In this document: positions 1 to 8,378 of the stretch, in pieces
Layout: each line of letters starts with the position of its first letter
Position numbering within the stretch: the first letter of the stretch is position 1
Origin: Saccoglossus kowalevskii
Lineage: Eukaryota > Hemichordata > Enteropneusta > Harrimaniidae
DNA: 36,759 nt
Direction: 5' to 3'
Assembly: GCF_000003605.2 (NCBI RefSeq)
Contig: NW_003124627.1
Span: 1 to 36,759 of the forward strand
Translations under genes and position numbers: made by a program
Notes under the pieces: generated by a model
Databases searched by the model: none
The model's input: the letters and a program-made list of their open reading frames with translations, nothing else
Told to the model about the DNA's origin: nothing

Positions 1-81
1 CATTTGCAATTAATATAATATGGCAGTTGTACATAGCATTTCGTGCAATAATCTCAGTGATGGGATTGACAATGTACGGTA

Positions 82-92
82 GTTCTCTTTTT
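82..92 (-). promoter_or_regulatory. Histone downstream element-like purine motif (copy 1)
   Basis: The minus strand reads AAAAAGAGAAC about 12 nt after the stem-loop. In animals, U7 snRNP base-pairs with a purine-rich downstream element at this distance to position cleavage. Copies show four main forms: AAAAAGAGAAC, AAAAGGAGAAC, AACAAGAGAAC, and long A runs before GAAC. The last goes with the UCUG loop variant. Confidence 0.6.
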
Positions 93-104
93 GGAGTATG
101 TGCT

Positions 105-120
105 GGCCCTGAGAAGGGCC
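105..120 (-). terminator. Histone-type 3' stem-loop, copy 1
   Basis: The minus strand reads GGCCCTTCTCAGGGCC: a 6-bp stem GGCCCT/AGGGCC and loop TCTC, fitting the histone consensus of two G-C pairs, three Y-R pairs, one U-A pair and a UHUH loop. The 5' flank is ACAAAAC and the 3' flank AGCAC. In histone mRNA this element binds SLBP and replaces the poly(A) tail. It recurs at the same distance from the stop in 30 other copies. Confidence 0.88.
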
Positions 121-142
121 GTTTTGTATGAGTGTCGTAGCA

Positions 143-403
143 CTATTGCTGACGACGATTTTGCCTTTTCTGGATAATTTTTAAAATCACCCAAGGAGCA
201 TAATCTACAGGATAATTGCCTTCTCTAAGAATTGAGATGACCTCTTCGACAGGTAATAACTGTACGATGGATCGTGCCCAAGACGAAAATGCTCGTGTCC
301 ATGGCTGCGGTGGTCTCCTTGTCAAAAGAGGGCTGGATAAATACGCATAGTAGCATGCTATACGGGAGTCAAACATGATATGGCAGTTGTTATTTGGATC
401 CAT
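143..403 (-). CDS. Copy 1: 86-residue unknown protein with histone-type 3' end
   Basis: The frame runs from an ATG at 403 to a TAG ending at 143. I chose this ATG because it is the first one downstream of the TATA box (453-460) and TCAG initiator (near 428), leaving a leader of about 25 nt, and because it has G at -3 and G at +4. The frame is open further upstream, but only through the promoter. Residues 1-8 are MDPNNNCH. A Pro/Arg-rich stretch covers about 28-36. Possible helices cover about 37-50 and 52-60, and a third (71-80) ends in the basic tail KRQNRRQQ. No signal peptide, membrane segment, histone fold or known catalytic motif is visible. A histone-type stem-loop follows the stop by 22 nt. 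Its product is identical to those of copies 13 and 31 (L27, R60). Function is unknown; a non-coding role of the transcript cannot be excluded. Confidence 0.62.
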   Translation of the reverse strand: MDPNNNCHIMFDSRIACYYAYLSSPLLTRRPPQPWTRAFSSWARSIVQLLPVEEVISILREGNYPVDYAPWVILKIIQKRQNRRQQ

Positions 404-426
404 GTCGATTGATGGTATGGCTGTAT

Positions 427-511
427 CTGATGGAAAACAGTAAATTCTGTCGTTTATAAAAGGGGGTCGGCCAATCAGCTTGATCTCGCACATGTCACTT
501 TTTGAACCAAT
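427..511 (-). promoter_or_regulatory. Core promoter of copy 1 (type A example)
   Basis: Read on the minus strand, this holds inverted CCAAT boxes (ATTGG at 507-511 and 471-475), then TATA (453-460), then a TCAG initiator whose A is at 428, 32 nt from the first TATA base. The order and spacing are those of a compact TATA-driven Pol II promoter, and paired CCAAT boxes are common in histone promoters. The TATA core is palindromic, so orientation is inferred from the boxes, the initiator and the gene. The equivalent TATA in other intact copies lies 50-57 nt upstream of the ATG. Confidence 0.7.
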
Positions 512-641
512 CAGAAATCCCCGTCGAAGTGACAAAGTCGTCCAAACACGAAAATAGTTGTCACATTTTCACTTGTAGGCGGCGTGATTGAAGTTCTACG
601 TTATTGTTTCCACTAAACTTTATTGTGAAGCGAGTTTTTTA

Positions 642-776
642 ATTGCGACGCCATATTTGTTACCAGATACAACCGCGAAAAGGTGACGCTTTAGTACGTC
701 CCGGCAAATTAACAATACATATTCTGAGAGTTTGCATAATGTAGTAATACATGCATTTGATTATTGCAATTTCTAG
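642..776 (+). repeat. Spacer monomer A (example)
   Basis: This is the first of two diverged direct repeats in the spacer, aligning with monomer B at an offset of 171-174 bp. Shared anchors are CCGG...ATTAACA, TACATATTCTGA, AGCTTT and GTAATAC. The two are far more diverged from each other than unit copies are, so the duplication predates the array. Confidence 0.75.
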
Positions 777-812
777 TTCATTACTTGCTCAGTTTCGCAT
801 TGCCAAACTCTT

Positions 813-949
813 ATTCGCAACACATATGTATTAACATATATTTACTCGACAAAAAGATGGCGTTTTTTTGAGAACCGGAGATTAACATTACATATTCTGA
901 AAGCTTTAAATAATTATGTAATACTTGTAATTAATCATTTGAAATTAGC
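813..949 (+). repeat. Spacer monomer B (example)
   Basis: This is the second diverged copy of the ~173-bp monomer. It aligns from ATTCGCAACA through GAAATTAG with monomer A. A weaker, possible third copy may lie around 1033-1075 (TATTCTG...TTGAAATC), but I cannot establish it by eye. Confidence 0.72.
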
Positions 950-1030
950 TGCTATTACATAATCTGCTTCCACGTGTTCTTTTACTTAACTGAATTATTC
1001 CAATTTGATGTGCGTCGAATGTTGGCGCTC

Positions 1031-1036
1031 TTTATT
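1031..1036 (-). promoter_or_regulatory. AATAAA downstream of the stem-loop (example, copy 2)
   Basis: The minus strand reads AATAAA about 150 nt beyond the stem-loop of copy 2, and the motif recurs in almost every unit; it is retained even before copy 3. A downstream polyadenylation signal behind a histone stem-loop is known as a backup 3' end in histone genes. I see no strong GU-rich element after it, so use is uncertain. Confidence 0.4.
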
Positions 1037-1084
1037 CTGTTTTATGCATTATGACATTGACCTGAATTGGTTGAAATCGTTCTG

Positions 1085-1094
1085 ATTTGCAAAT
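1085..1094. promoter_or_regulatory. Octamer-like palindrome ATTTGCAAAT (example)
   Basis: The sequence is close to the octamer ATGCAAAT bound by Oct/POU factors and used in H2B promoters. It recurs in nearly all units. It lies beyond the 3' end of each gene and not next to the promoter, so a regulatory role is speculative. Confidence 0.25.
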
Positions 1095-1188
1095 AAGTAA
1101 GATATGACAGTTGTACATAGCATTACGTGCAATAATCGCAGTGATGGGATGGACAATGTACGGTAGTTCTCTTTTTGGAGTATGTGCT

Positions 1189-1204
1189 GGCCCTGAGAAG
1201 GGCC
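1189..1204 (-). terminator. Histone-type stem-loop, copy 2
   Basis: Canonical sequence. Confidence 0.86.
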
Positions 1205-1226
1205 GTTTTGTATGAGTGTCGTAGCA

Positions 1227-1487
1227 CTATTGCTGAAGACGATTTTGCCTTTTCTGGATAATTTTTAAAATCACACAAGGAGCATAATCTACAGGATAAT
1301 TGCCTTCTTCAAGAATTGAGATGACCTCTTCGACAGGTAATAACTGTACGATGGATCGTGCCCAAGACGAGAATGCTCGTGTCCATGGCTGCGGTGGTCT
1401 CCTTGTCGAAAAGGGACTGAATAAATACGGATAGTAGCATGCTATACGGGAGTCCAACATGATATGGCAGTTGTTATTTGGATCCAT
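1227..1487 (-). CDS. Copy 2: 86-residue unknown protein
   Basis: The full 86-codon frame is kept, with TATA at 1537-1544 and a canonical stem-loop at 1189-1204. The product carries the variant set L11, P20, F23, F26, E60 and C71, plus L84 near the end, while its promoter is the TATA-bearing type. This makes it a mosaic of the two haplotypes. It is the first copy in the window with an extra promoter module upstream on the minus strand (1698-1938). Confidence 0.6.
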   Translation of the reverse strand: MDPNNNCHIMLDSRIACYYPYLFSPFSTRRPPQPWTRAFSSWARSIVQLLPVEEVISILEEGNYPVDYAPCVILKIIQKRQNRLQQ

Positions 1488-1697
1488 GTCGATTGATGGT
1501 ATGGCTGTATCTGATGGAAAACAGTAAATTCTGTCGTTTATAAAAGGGGGTCGGCCAATCAGCTTGATCTCGCACATGTCACTTTTTGAACCAATCAGAA
1601 ATCCCCGTCGAAGTGACAAAGTCGTCCAAACACGAAAATAGTTGTCACATTTTCATTTGTAGGCGGCGTGATTGAAGTTCTACGTTATTGTTTCCAC

Positions 1698-1938
1698 AGT
1701 TGTTATGGCAGTTGTTACTTGGATCCATGTCGATTGATGGTATGGCTGTATCTGATGGAAAACAGTAAATTCAGTCGTTTATAAAAGGGGGTCGGCCAAT
1801 CAGCTTGATCTCGCACATGTCACTTTTTGAACCAATCAGAAATCCCCGTCGAAGTAACAAAGTCGTCCAAACACGAAAATAGTTGTCACATTTTCACTTG
1901 TAGGCGGCGTGATTGAAGTTCTACGTTATTGTTTCCAC
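1698..1938 (-). promoter_or_regulatory. Extra promoter module upstream of copy 2
   Basis: This is a 241-bp direct duplication of the promoter plus the first codons, with TATA at 1778-1785 and both CCAAT boxes. Its ATG (1726-1728) opens a 27-codon frame stopping at 1645, inside the flank of the main promoter. It would act as a second promoter producing an mRNA with an upstream short frame. Its start region matches the main gene, unlike the other modules, suggesting recent conversion. Confidence 0.7.
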
Positions 1939-2389
1939 TAAACTTTGTTGTGAAGCGAGTTTTTTATTTGCGACGCCTATTTGTTACCAGATACAACCGC
2001 GAAAAGGTGACGCTTTGGTACGTCCCGGCAAATTAACAATACATATTCTGAGAGCTTTGCATAATGTAGTAATACATGCATTTGACTATTGCAATTTCTA
2101 GTTCATTACTTGCTCAGTTTCGCATTGCCAAACTCTTATTCGCAACACATATGTATTAACATATATTTACTCGACAAAAAGATGGCGTTTTGTTGAGAAC
2201 CGGAGATTAACATTACATATTCTGAAAGCTTTAAATAATTATGTAATACTTGTAATTAATCATTTGAAATTAGCTGCTCTTACATAATCTGCTTCTACAT
2301 GTTCTTTTACTTAACTGAATTTTTCCAATTTGATGTGCGTCGAATGTTGGCGCTCTTTATTCTGTTTTATGCATTATGACATTGACCTG

Positions 2390-2405
2390 AATTGGTAGTT
2401 CTCCT
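2390..2405. other. 94-bp deletion junction downstream of copy 3
   Basis: The sequence CTGAATTGG is followed directly by TAGTTCTCC. Other units have about 94 bp between these, including the ATTTGCAAAT palindrome. Confidence 0.88.
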
Positions 2406-2420
2406 TTTGGAGTATGTGCT

Positions 2421-2436
2421 GGACCTGAGAATGGCC
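2421..2436 (-). terminator. Damaged stem-loop, copy 3
   Basis: Two substitutions create C-U and A-G mismatches within the stem. Confidence 0.7.
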
Positions 2437-2458
2437 GTTTTGTAAGAGTGTCGTAGCA

Positions 2459-2719
2459 CTATTGCTGACGACGATTTTGCCTTTTCTGGACAATTTTTAA
2501 AATCACCCAAGGAGCATAATCTACAGGATAATTGCCTTCTCCAAGAATTGAAATGACCTCTTCGACAGGTAATAACTGTACGATGGATCGTGCCCAAGAC
2601 GAGAATGCTCGTGACCATGGCGGCGGTGGTCTCCTTGTCGAAAGAGGGCTGGATAAATACGCATAGTAGCATGCTATACGGGAGTCAAACATGATATGGC
2701 AGTTGTTATTTGGATCCAT
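2459..2719 (-). CDS. Copy 3: intact frame, damaged 3' end
   Basis: All 86 codons are open (P33 for Q, S36 for T) and TATA lies at 2769-2776. The stem-loop at 2421-2436 has two mismatched pairs, and about 94 bp beyond it are deleted. The reading frame therefore survives while histone-type 3' processing is probably lost or weak. Copies of this kind separate selection on the protein from selection on the RNA end. Confidence 0.55.
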   Translation of the reverse strand: MDPNNNCHIMFDSRIACYYAYLSSPLSTRRPPPPWSRAFSSWARSIVQLLPVEEVISILGEGNYPVDYAPWVILKIVQKRQNRRQQ

Positions 2720-3504
2720 GTCGATTGATGGTATGGCGGTATCTGATGGAAAACAGTAAATTCTGTCGTTTATAAAAGGGGGTCGGCCAATCAGCTTGAT
2801 CTCGCACATGTCACTTTTTGAACCAATCAGAAATCCCCGTCGAGGTGACAAAGTCGTCCAGACGCGAAAATAGTTGTCACATTTTCACTTGTAGGCGGCG
2901 TGATTGAAGTTCTACGTTATTGTTTCCACTAAACTTTGTTGTGAAGCGGGTTTTTTAATTGCGACGCCTATTTGTTACCAGATACAACCGCGAAACGGAG
3001 ACACTTTAGTACGTCCAGGCAAATTAACAATACATATTCTGAGAGCTTTGCATAATGTAGTAATACATGCATTTGATTATTGCAATTTCTAGTTCATTAC
3101 TTGCTCAGTTTCGCATTGCCAAACTCTTATTCGAAACACATATGTATTAACATATATTTACTCGACAAAAAGATGGCGTTTTGTTGAGAACCGGAGATTA
3201 ACATTACATATTCTGAAAGCTTTAAATAATTATGTAATACTTGTAATTAATCATTTGAAATTAGCTGCTATTACATAATCTGCTTCTACATGTTCTTTTA
3301 CTTAACTGAATTTTTCCAATTTGATGTGCGTCGAATGTTGGCGCTCTTTATTCTGTTTTATGCATTATGACATTGACCTGAATTGGTTGAAATCGCTCTG
3401 ATTTGCAAATTAATATGATATGGCAGTTGTTCATAGCATCACGTGCAATAATCTGAGTGATGGGATGGACAATGTACGGTAGTTCTCCTTTTGGAGTATG
3501 TGCT

Positions 3505-3520
3505 GGCCCTGAGAAGGGCC
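3505..3520 (-). terminator. Histone-type stem-loop, copy 4
   Basis: Canonical sequence. Confidence 0.86.
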
Positions 3521-3542
3521 GTTTTGTATGAGTGTCGTAGCA

Positions 3543-3803
3543 CTATTGCTGACGACGATTTTGCCTTTTCTGGATAATTTTTAAAATCACCCAAGGAGCA
3601 TAATCTACAGGATAATTGCCTTCTCCAAGAATTGAGATGACCTCTTCGACAGGTAATAACTGTACGACGGATCGTGCCCAAGACGAGAATGCTCGTGTCC
3701 ATGGCTGCGGTGGTCTCCTTGTCGAAAGAGGGCTGGATAAATACGCATAGTAGCATGCTATACGGGAGTCAAACATGATATGGCAGTTGTTATTTGGATC
3801 CAT
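3543..3803 (-). CDS. Copy 4: 86-residue unknown protein
   Basis: The frame is intact, with V46 in place of I. The TATA box reads TTTATATA at 3853-3860, still a good TATA element in minus orientation. The stem-loop at 3505-3520 is canonical. The downstream element is the AAAAGGAGAA form also found in copies 3, 8 and 29-31. Confidence 0.6.
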   Translation of the reverse strand: MDPNNNCHIMFDSRIACYYAYLSSPLSTRRPPQPWTRAFSSWARSVVQLLPVEEVISILGEGNYPVDYAPWVILKIIQKRQNRRQQ

Positions 3804-4582
3804 GTCGATTGATGGTATGGCGGTATCTGATGGAAAACAGTAAATTCTGTCGTTTATATAAGGGGGTCGGCCAATCAGCTTGATCTCGCACATGTCACTT
3901 TTTGAACCAATCAGAAATCCCCGTCGAAGTGATAAAGTCGTCCAAACACGAAAATAGTTGTCACATTTTCACTTGTAGGCGGCGTGATTGAAGTTCTACG
4001 TTATTGTTTCCACTAAACTTTGTTGTGAAGCGAGTTTTTTAATTGCGACGCCTATTTGTTACCAGATACAACCGCGAAAAGGTGACGCTTTAGTACGTCC
4101 CGGCAAATTAACAATTCTCAGAGCTTTGCATAATGTAGTAATGCATGCATTTGATTATTGCAATTTCTAGTTCATTACTTGCTCAGTTTCGCATTGCCAA
4201 ACTCTTATTCGCAACACATATGTATTAACATATATTTACTCGACAAAAAGATGGAGTTTTGTTGAGAACCGGAGATTAACATTACATATTCTGAATGCTT
4301 TAAATAATTATGTAATACTTGTAATTAATCATTTGAAATTAGATGCTATTACATAATCTGCTTCTACATGTTCTTTTACTTAACTGAATTATTCCAATGT
4401 GATGTGCGTCGAATGTTGGCGTTCTTTATTCTGTTTTATGCATTATGACATTGACCCGAATTGGTTGAAATCGTTCTGATTTGCAAATAAGTATGATATG
4501 ACAGTTGTACATAGCATTACGTGCAATAATCGCAGTGATGGGATGGACAATGTACGGTAGTTCTCTTTTTGGAGTATGTGCT

Positions 4583-4598
4583 GGCTCTGAGAAGGGCC
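4583..4598 (-). terminator. Stem-loop with one mismatch, copy 5
   Basis: One stem pair becomes C-A. Confidence 0.72.
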
Positions 4599-4620
4599 GT
4601 TTTGTATGAGTGTCGTAGCA

Positions 4621-4882
4621 CTATTGCTGACGACGATTTTGCCTTTTCTGGACAATTTTTTAAAATCACCCAAGGAGCATAATCTACAGGATAATTGCCT
4701 TCTCCAAGAATTGAGATGACCTCTTCGACAGGTAATAACTGTACGATGGATCGTGCCCAAGACGAGAATGCTCATGTCCATGGCTGCGGTGGTCTCCTTG
4801 TCAAAAGAGGGCTGGATAAATACGCATAGTAGCATGCTATACGGGAGTCAAACATGATATGGCAATTGTTATTTGGATCCAT
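4621..4882 (-). pseudogene. Copy 5: broken copy, stop at codon 37 plus frameshift
   Basis: Codon 37 is TGA instead of CGA, a CpG-to-TpG type change shared with copy 14. A one-base insertion in a T run near 4670 shifts the frame close to the 3' end. The core promoter is changed to TTTTTAAA at 4932-4939, so the TATA box is lost, though the TCAG initiator remains. The stem-loop at 4583-4598 has one mismatched pair. At most 36 residues would be made. Confidence 0.75.
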
Positions 4883-5668
4883 GTCGATTGATAGTGAGAC
4901 GTTATCTGATGGAAAAATGTAAACGGCTGTCGTTTTTAAAAAGGCGTTCGGCCAATCAGCTTGATCTCGCACATGTCACTTTTTGAACCAATCAGAAATC
5001 CCCGTCGAAGTGACAAACTCGTCCAAACACGAAAATGGTTGTCACATTTTAACTTGTAGGCGGCGTGATTGAAGTTCTACGTTATTGTTTCCACTAAACT
5101 TTGTTGTGAAGCGAGTTTTTTAATTGCGACGCCTATTTGTTACCAGATACAACCGCGAAAAGGTGACGCTTTAGTACGTCCCGGCAAATTAACAATGCAT
5201 ATTCTGAGAGCTTTGCATAATGCAGTAATACATGCATTTGATTATTGCAATTTCTAGTTCATTACTTGCTCATTTTCGCATTGCCAAACTCTTATTCGCA
5301 ACACATATGTATTAACATATATTTACTCGACAAAAAGATGGCGTTTTGTTGAGACCCGGAGATTAACATTACATATTCTGAAAGCTTAAAATAATTATGT
5401 AATACTTGTAATTAATCATTTGAAATTAGCTGCTATTACATAATCTGCTTCTACATGTTCTTTTACTTAACTGAATTATTCCAATGTGATGTGCGTCGAA
5501 TATTGGCGTTCTTTATTCTGTTTTATGCATTATGACATTGACCCGAATTGGTTGAAATCGTTCTGATTTGCAAATAAGTACGATATGACAGTTGTACATA
5601 GCATTACGTGCAATAATCGCAGTGATGGGATGGACAATGACGGTAGTTCTCTTTTTGGAGTATGTGCT

Positions 5669-5684
5669 GGCCCTGAGAAGGGCC
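5669..5684 (-). terminator. Histone-type stem-loop, copy 6
   Basis: Canonical sequence. Confidence 0.86.
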
Positions 5685-5706
5685 GTTTTGTATGAGTGTC
5701 GTAGCA

Positions 5707-5967
5707 CTATTGCTGACGACGATTTTGCCTTTTCTGGATAATTTTTAAAATCACCCAAGGAGCATAATCTACAGGATAATTGCCTTCTCCAAGAATTGAG
5801 ATGACCTCTTCGACAGGTAATAACTCTACGACGGATCGTGCCCAAGACGAGAATGCTCGTGTCCATGGCTGCGGTGGTCTCCTTGTCGAAAGAGGGCTGG
5901 ATAAATACGCATAGTAGCATGCTATACGGGAGCCAAACATGATATGGCAGTTGTTATTTGGATCCAT
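5707..5967 (-). CDS. Copy 6: 86-residue unknown protein
   Basis: The frame is intact with G12 for D and the pair V46/E48, a set shared in part with copy 9. TATA is at 6017-6024 and the stem-loop at 5669-5684 is canonical. The upstream flank carries small deletions near 6142-6170 that lie outside the recognised promoter boxes. Confidence 0.6.
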   Translation of the reverse strand: MDPNNNCHIMFGSRIACYYAYLSSPLSTRRPPQPWTRAFSSWARSVVELLPVEEVISILGEGNYPVDYAPWVILKIIQKRQNRRQQ

Positions 5968-6751
5968 GTCGATTGATGGTATGGCTGTATCTGATGGAAA
6001 ACAGTAAATTCTGTCGTTTATAAAAGGGGGTCGGCCAATCAGCTTGATCTCGCACATGTCACTTTTTGAACCAATCAGAAATCCCCGTCGAAGTAACAAA
6101 GCCGTCCAAACACGAAAATAGTTGTCACATTTTCACTTGTAGCGGCGTGATTGAAGTTCTACGTTATGTTTCCACTAAACTTTGTTGTGAAGCGAGTTTT
6201 TTTAATTGCGACGCCTATTTGTTACCAGATACAACCGCGAAACGGTGACACTTTAGTACGTCCCGGCAAATTAACAATACATATTCTGAGAGCTTTGCAT
6301 AATGTAGTAATACATGCATTTGATTATTGCAATTTCTAGTTCATTACTTGCTCAGTTTCGCATTGCCAAACTCTTATTCGCACCACATATGTATTAACAT
6401 ATACTTACTCGACAAAAATATGGCGTTTTGTTGAGAACCGGAGATTAACATTACATATTCTGAAAGCTTTAAATAATTATGTAAAACTTGTAATTAAGCA
6501 TTTGAAATTAGCTGCTATTACATAATCTGCTTCTACATGTTCTTTTACTTAACTGAATTATTTCAATTTGATGTGCGTCGAATGTTGGCGCTCTTTATTC
6601 TGTTTTTTGCATTATGACATTGACCTGAATTGGTTGAAATCGTTCTGATTTGCAAATAAGTATGATATGACAGTTGTACATTGCATTACGTGCAATAATC
6701 GCAGTGATGGGATGGACAATGTACGGTAGTTCTTTTTTTGGAGTATGTGCT

Positions 6752-6767
6752 GGCCCTCAGAAGGGCC
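6752..6767 (-). terminator. Stem-loop with UCUG loop, copy 7
   Basis: The stem is perfect, but the last loop base is G, outside the usual UHUH pattern. Confidence 0.78.
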
Positions 6768-6789
6768 GTTTTGTATGAGTGTCGTAGCA

Positions 6790-7050
6790 CTATTGCTGAC
6801 GACGATTTTGCCTTTTCTGGATAATTTTTAAAATCACACAAGGAGCATAATCTACAGGATAATTGCCTTCTTCAAGAATTGAGATGACCTCTTCGACAGG
6901 TAATAACTGTACGATGGATCGTGCCCAAGACGAGAATGCTCGGGTCCATGGCTGCGGTGGTCTCCTTGTCGAAAAAGGGCTGAATAAATACGGATAGTAG
7001 CATGCTATACGGGAGTCCAACATGATATGGCAGTTGTTATTTGGATCCAT
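6790..7050 (-). CDS. Copy 7: intact frame with type B promoter
   Basis: All 86 codons are open with L11, P20, F23, F26, E60 and C71. The core promoter is type B: the TATA position reads CTTTTAAAAG and the TCAG initiator is lost. An extra TATA-bearing promoter module sits upstream at 7264-7504. The stem-loop at 6752-6767 has an atypical UCUG loop, and the downstream element is a longer A run. This combination recurs, in whole or part, in copies 16, 18 and 19. Confidence 0.55.
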   Translation of the reverse strand: MDPNNNCHIMLDSRIACYYPYLFSPFSTRRPPQPWTRAFSSWARSIVQLLPVEEVISILEEGNYPVDYAPCVILKIIQKRQNRRQQ

Positions 7051-7263
7051 GTCGATTGATAGTATGGCGGTATCTATTGCAAAAATGTAAACAGCTGTCG
7101 TCTTTTAAAAGACGTTCGGGCCAATCAGCATGATCTCGCACATGTCACTTTTCGAACCAATCGGAAATCCCCGTCGAAGTGACAAAGTCGTCCAAACACG
7201 AAAATAGTTGTCACATTTTCACTTGTAGGCGGCGTGATTGAAGTTCTACGTTATTGTTTCCAC

Positions 7264-7504
7264 AGTTGTTATGGCAGTTCTTACTTGGATCCATGTTGAT
7301 TCATGGCATGGCGGTATCTGATGGAAAACAGTAAATTCTGTCGTTTATAAAAGGGGGTCGGCCAATCAGCTTGATCTCGCACATGTCACTTTTTGAACCA
7401 ATCAGAAATCCCCGTCGAAGTGATAAAGTCGTCCAAACGCGAAAATAGTTGTCACATTTTCACTTGTAGGCGGCGTGATTGAAGTTCTACGTTATTGTTT
7501 CCAC
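7264..7504 (-). promoter_or_regulatory. Extra promoter module upstream of copy 7
   Basis: It retains TATA and two CCAAT boxes, while the promoter next to copy 7 has no TATA. Its ATG is at 7292-7294 and opens a 27-codon frame. Confidence 0.7.
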
Positions 7505-8079
7505 TAAACTTTGTTGTGAAGCGAGCTTTTTAAATGCGACGCCTATTTGTTACCAGATACAACCGCGAAACGGTGACACTTTAGTACGTCCCGGCAAATT
7601 AACAATACATATTCTGAGAGCTTTGCATAATGTAGTAATACATGCATTTGATTATTGCAATTTCTAGTTCATTACTTGCTCAGTTTCGCATTGCCAAACT
7701 CTTATTCGCAACACATATGTATTAACATATATTTACTCGACAAAAAGATGGCGTTTTGTTGAGAACCGGAGATTAACATTACATATTCTGAAAGCTTTAA
7801 ATAATTATGTAATACTTGTAATTAATCATTTGAAATTAGCTGCTGATACATAATCTGCTTCTACATGTTCTTTTACTTAACTGAATTATTCCAATTTGAT
7901 GTGCGTCGAATGTTGGCGCTCTTTATTCTGTTTTATGCATTATGACATTGACCCGAATTGGTTGAAATCGCTCTGATTTGCAAATTAATATGATATGGCA
8001 GTTGTTCATAGCATTACGTGCAATAATCTGAGTGATGGGATGGACAATGTACGGTAGTTCTCCTTTTGGAGTATGTGCT

Positions 8080-8095
8080 GGCCCTGAGAAGGGCC
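8080..8095 (-). terminator. Histone-type stem-loop, copy 8
   Basis: Canonical sequence. Confidence 0.86.
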
Positions 8096-8117
8096 GTTTT
8101 GTATGAGTGTCGTAGCA

Positions 8118-8378
8118 CTATTGCTGACGACGATTTTGCCTTTTCTGGATAATTTTTAAAATCACCCAAGGCGCATAATCTACAGGATAATTGCCTTCTC
8201 CAAGAATTGAGATGACCTCTTCGACAAGTAATAACTGTACGATGGATCGTGCCCAAGACGAGAATGCTCGTGTCCATGGCTGCGGTGGTCTCCTTGTCGA
8301 AAGAGGGCTGGATAAATACGCATAGTAGCATGCTATACGGGAGTCAAACATGATATGGCAGTTGTTATTTGGATCCAT
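8118..8378 (-). CDS. Copy 8: 86-residue unknown protein
   Basis: The frame is intact; the visible change is L51 for P at the putative turn between the first two helices. TATA is at 8428-8435 and the stem-loop at 8080-8095 is canonical. An extra promoter module lies upstream on the minus strand at 8589-8829. Confidence 0.6.
   Translation of the reverse strand: MDPNNNCHIMFDSRIACYYAYLSSPLSTRRPPQPWTRAFSSWARSIVQLLLVEEVISILGEGNYPVDYAPWVILKIIQKRQNRRQQ

Larger units (their letters stand above)
613..1160. other. Intergenic spacer (example, between copies 1 and 2)
   Basis: This is an AT-rich stretch of about 550 bp with no convincing gene. It holds two diverged monomers, the AATAAA motif and an ATTTGCAAAT palindrome. 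The same spacer recurs after every copy except between 19 and 20. Its plus strand has a frame of about 62 codons in many units, but it begins with TTG and has no ATG or promoter, so I do not call it a gene. Confidence 0.8.

Noticed and set aside
105-126. Bacterial-style intrinsic terminator on the plus strand (hairpin then GTTTTGT)
   Set aside because: The T run is short and interrupted. The hairpin sequence, loop and both flanks fit the histone stem-loop on the other strand, and no bacterial gene or ribosome binding site is present.
143-403. Degenerate histone gene
   Set aside because: I compared all three minus-strand frames with conserved segments of H1, H2A, H2B, H3 and H4 and found no convincing stretch. 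A very diverged relation cannot be excluded without profile searches.
453-460. Plus-strand promoter using the palindromic TATA core
   Set aside because: The CCAAT boxes would lie downstream of it, there is no plus-strand gene, and the TCAG initiator is correctly placed only for the minus strand.
143-535. Longer 130-codon version of the main frame
   Set aside because: The extension would start at TTG upstream of the CCAAT and TATA boxes, so it lies in promoter DNA that should not be transcribed.
1913-2101. Plus-strand frame of about 62 codons recurring in most spacers
   Set aside because: It begins with TTG, has no ATG, and lacks a sensible plus-strand promoter or 3' signal. It persists only because the units are near identical, and small indels break it in several units.
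3439-3756. Alternative minus-strand frame of about 105 codons starting with ATG
   Set aside because: It overlaps the main frame one base out of phase and reads straight through the stem-loop and downstream element, which would be cleaved off. Its ATG is not the first after the promoter.
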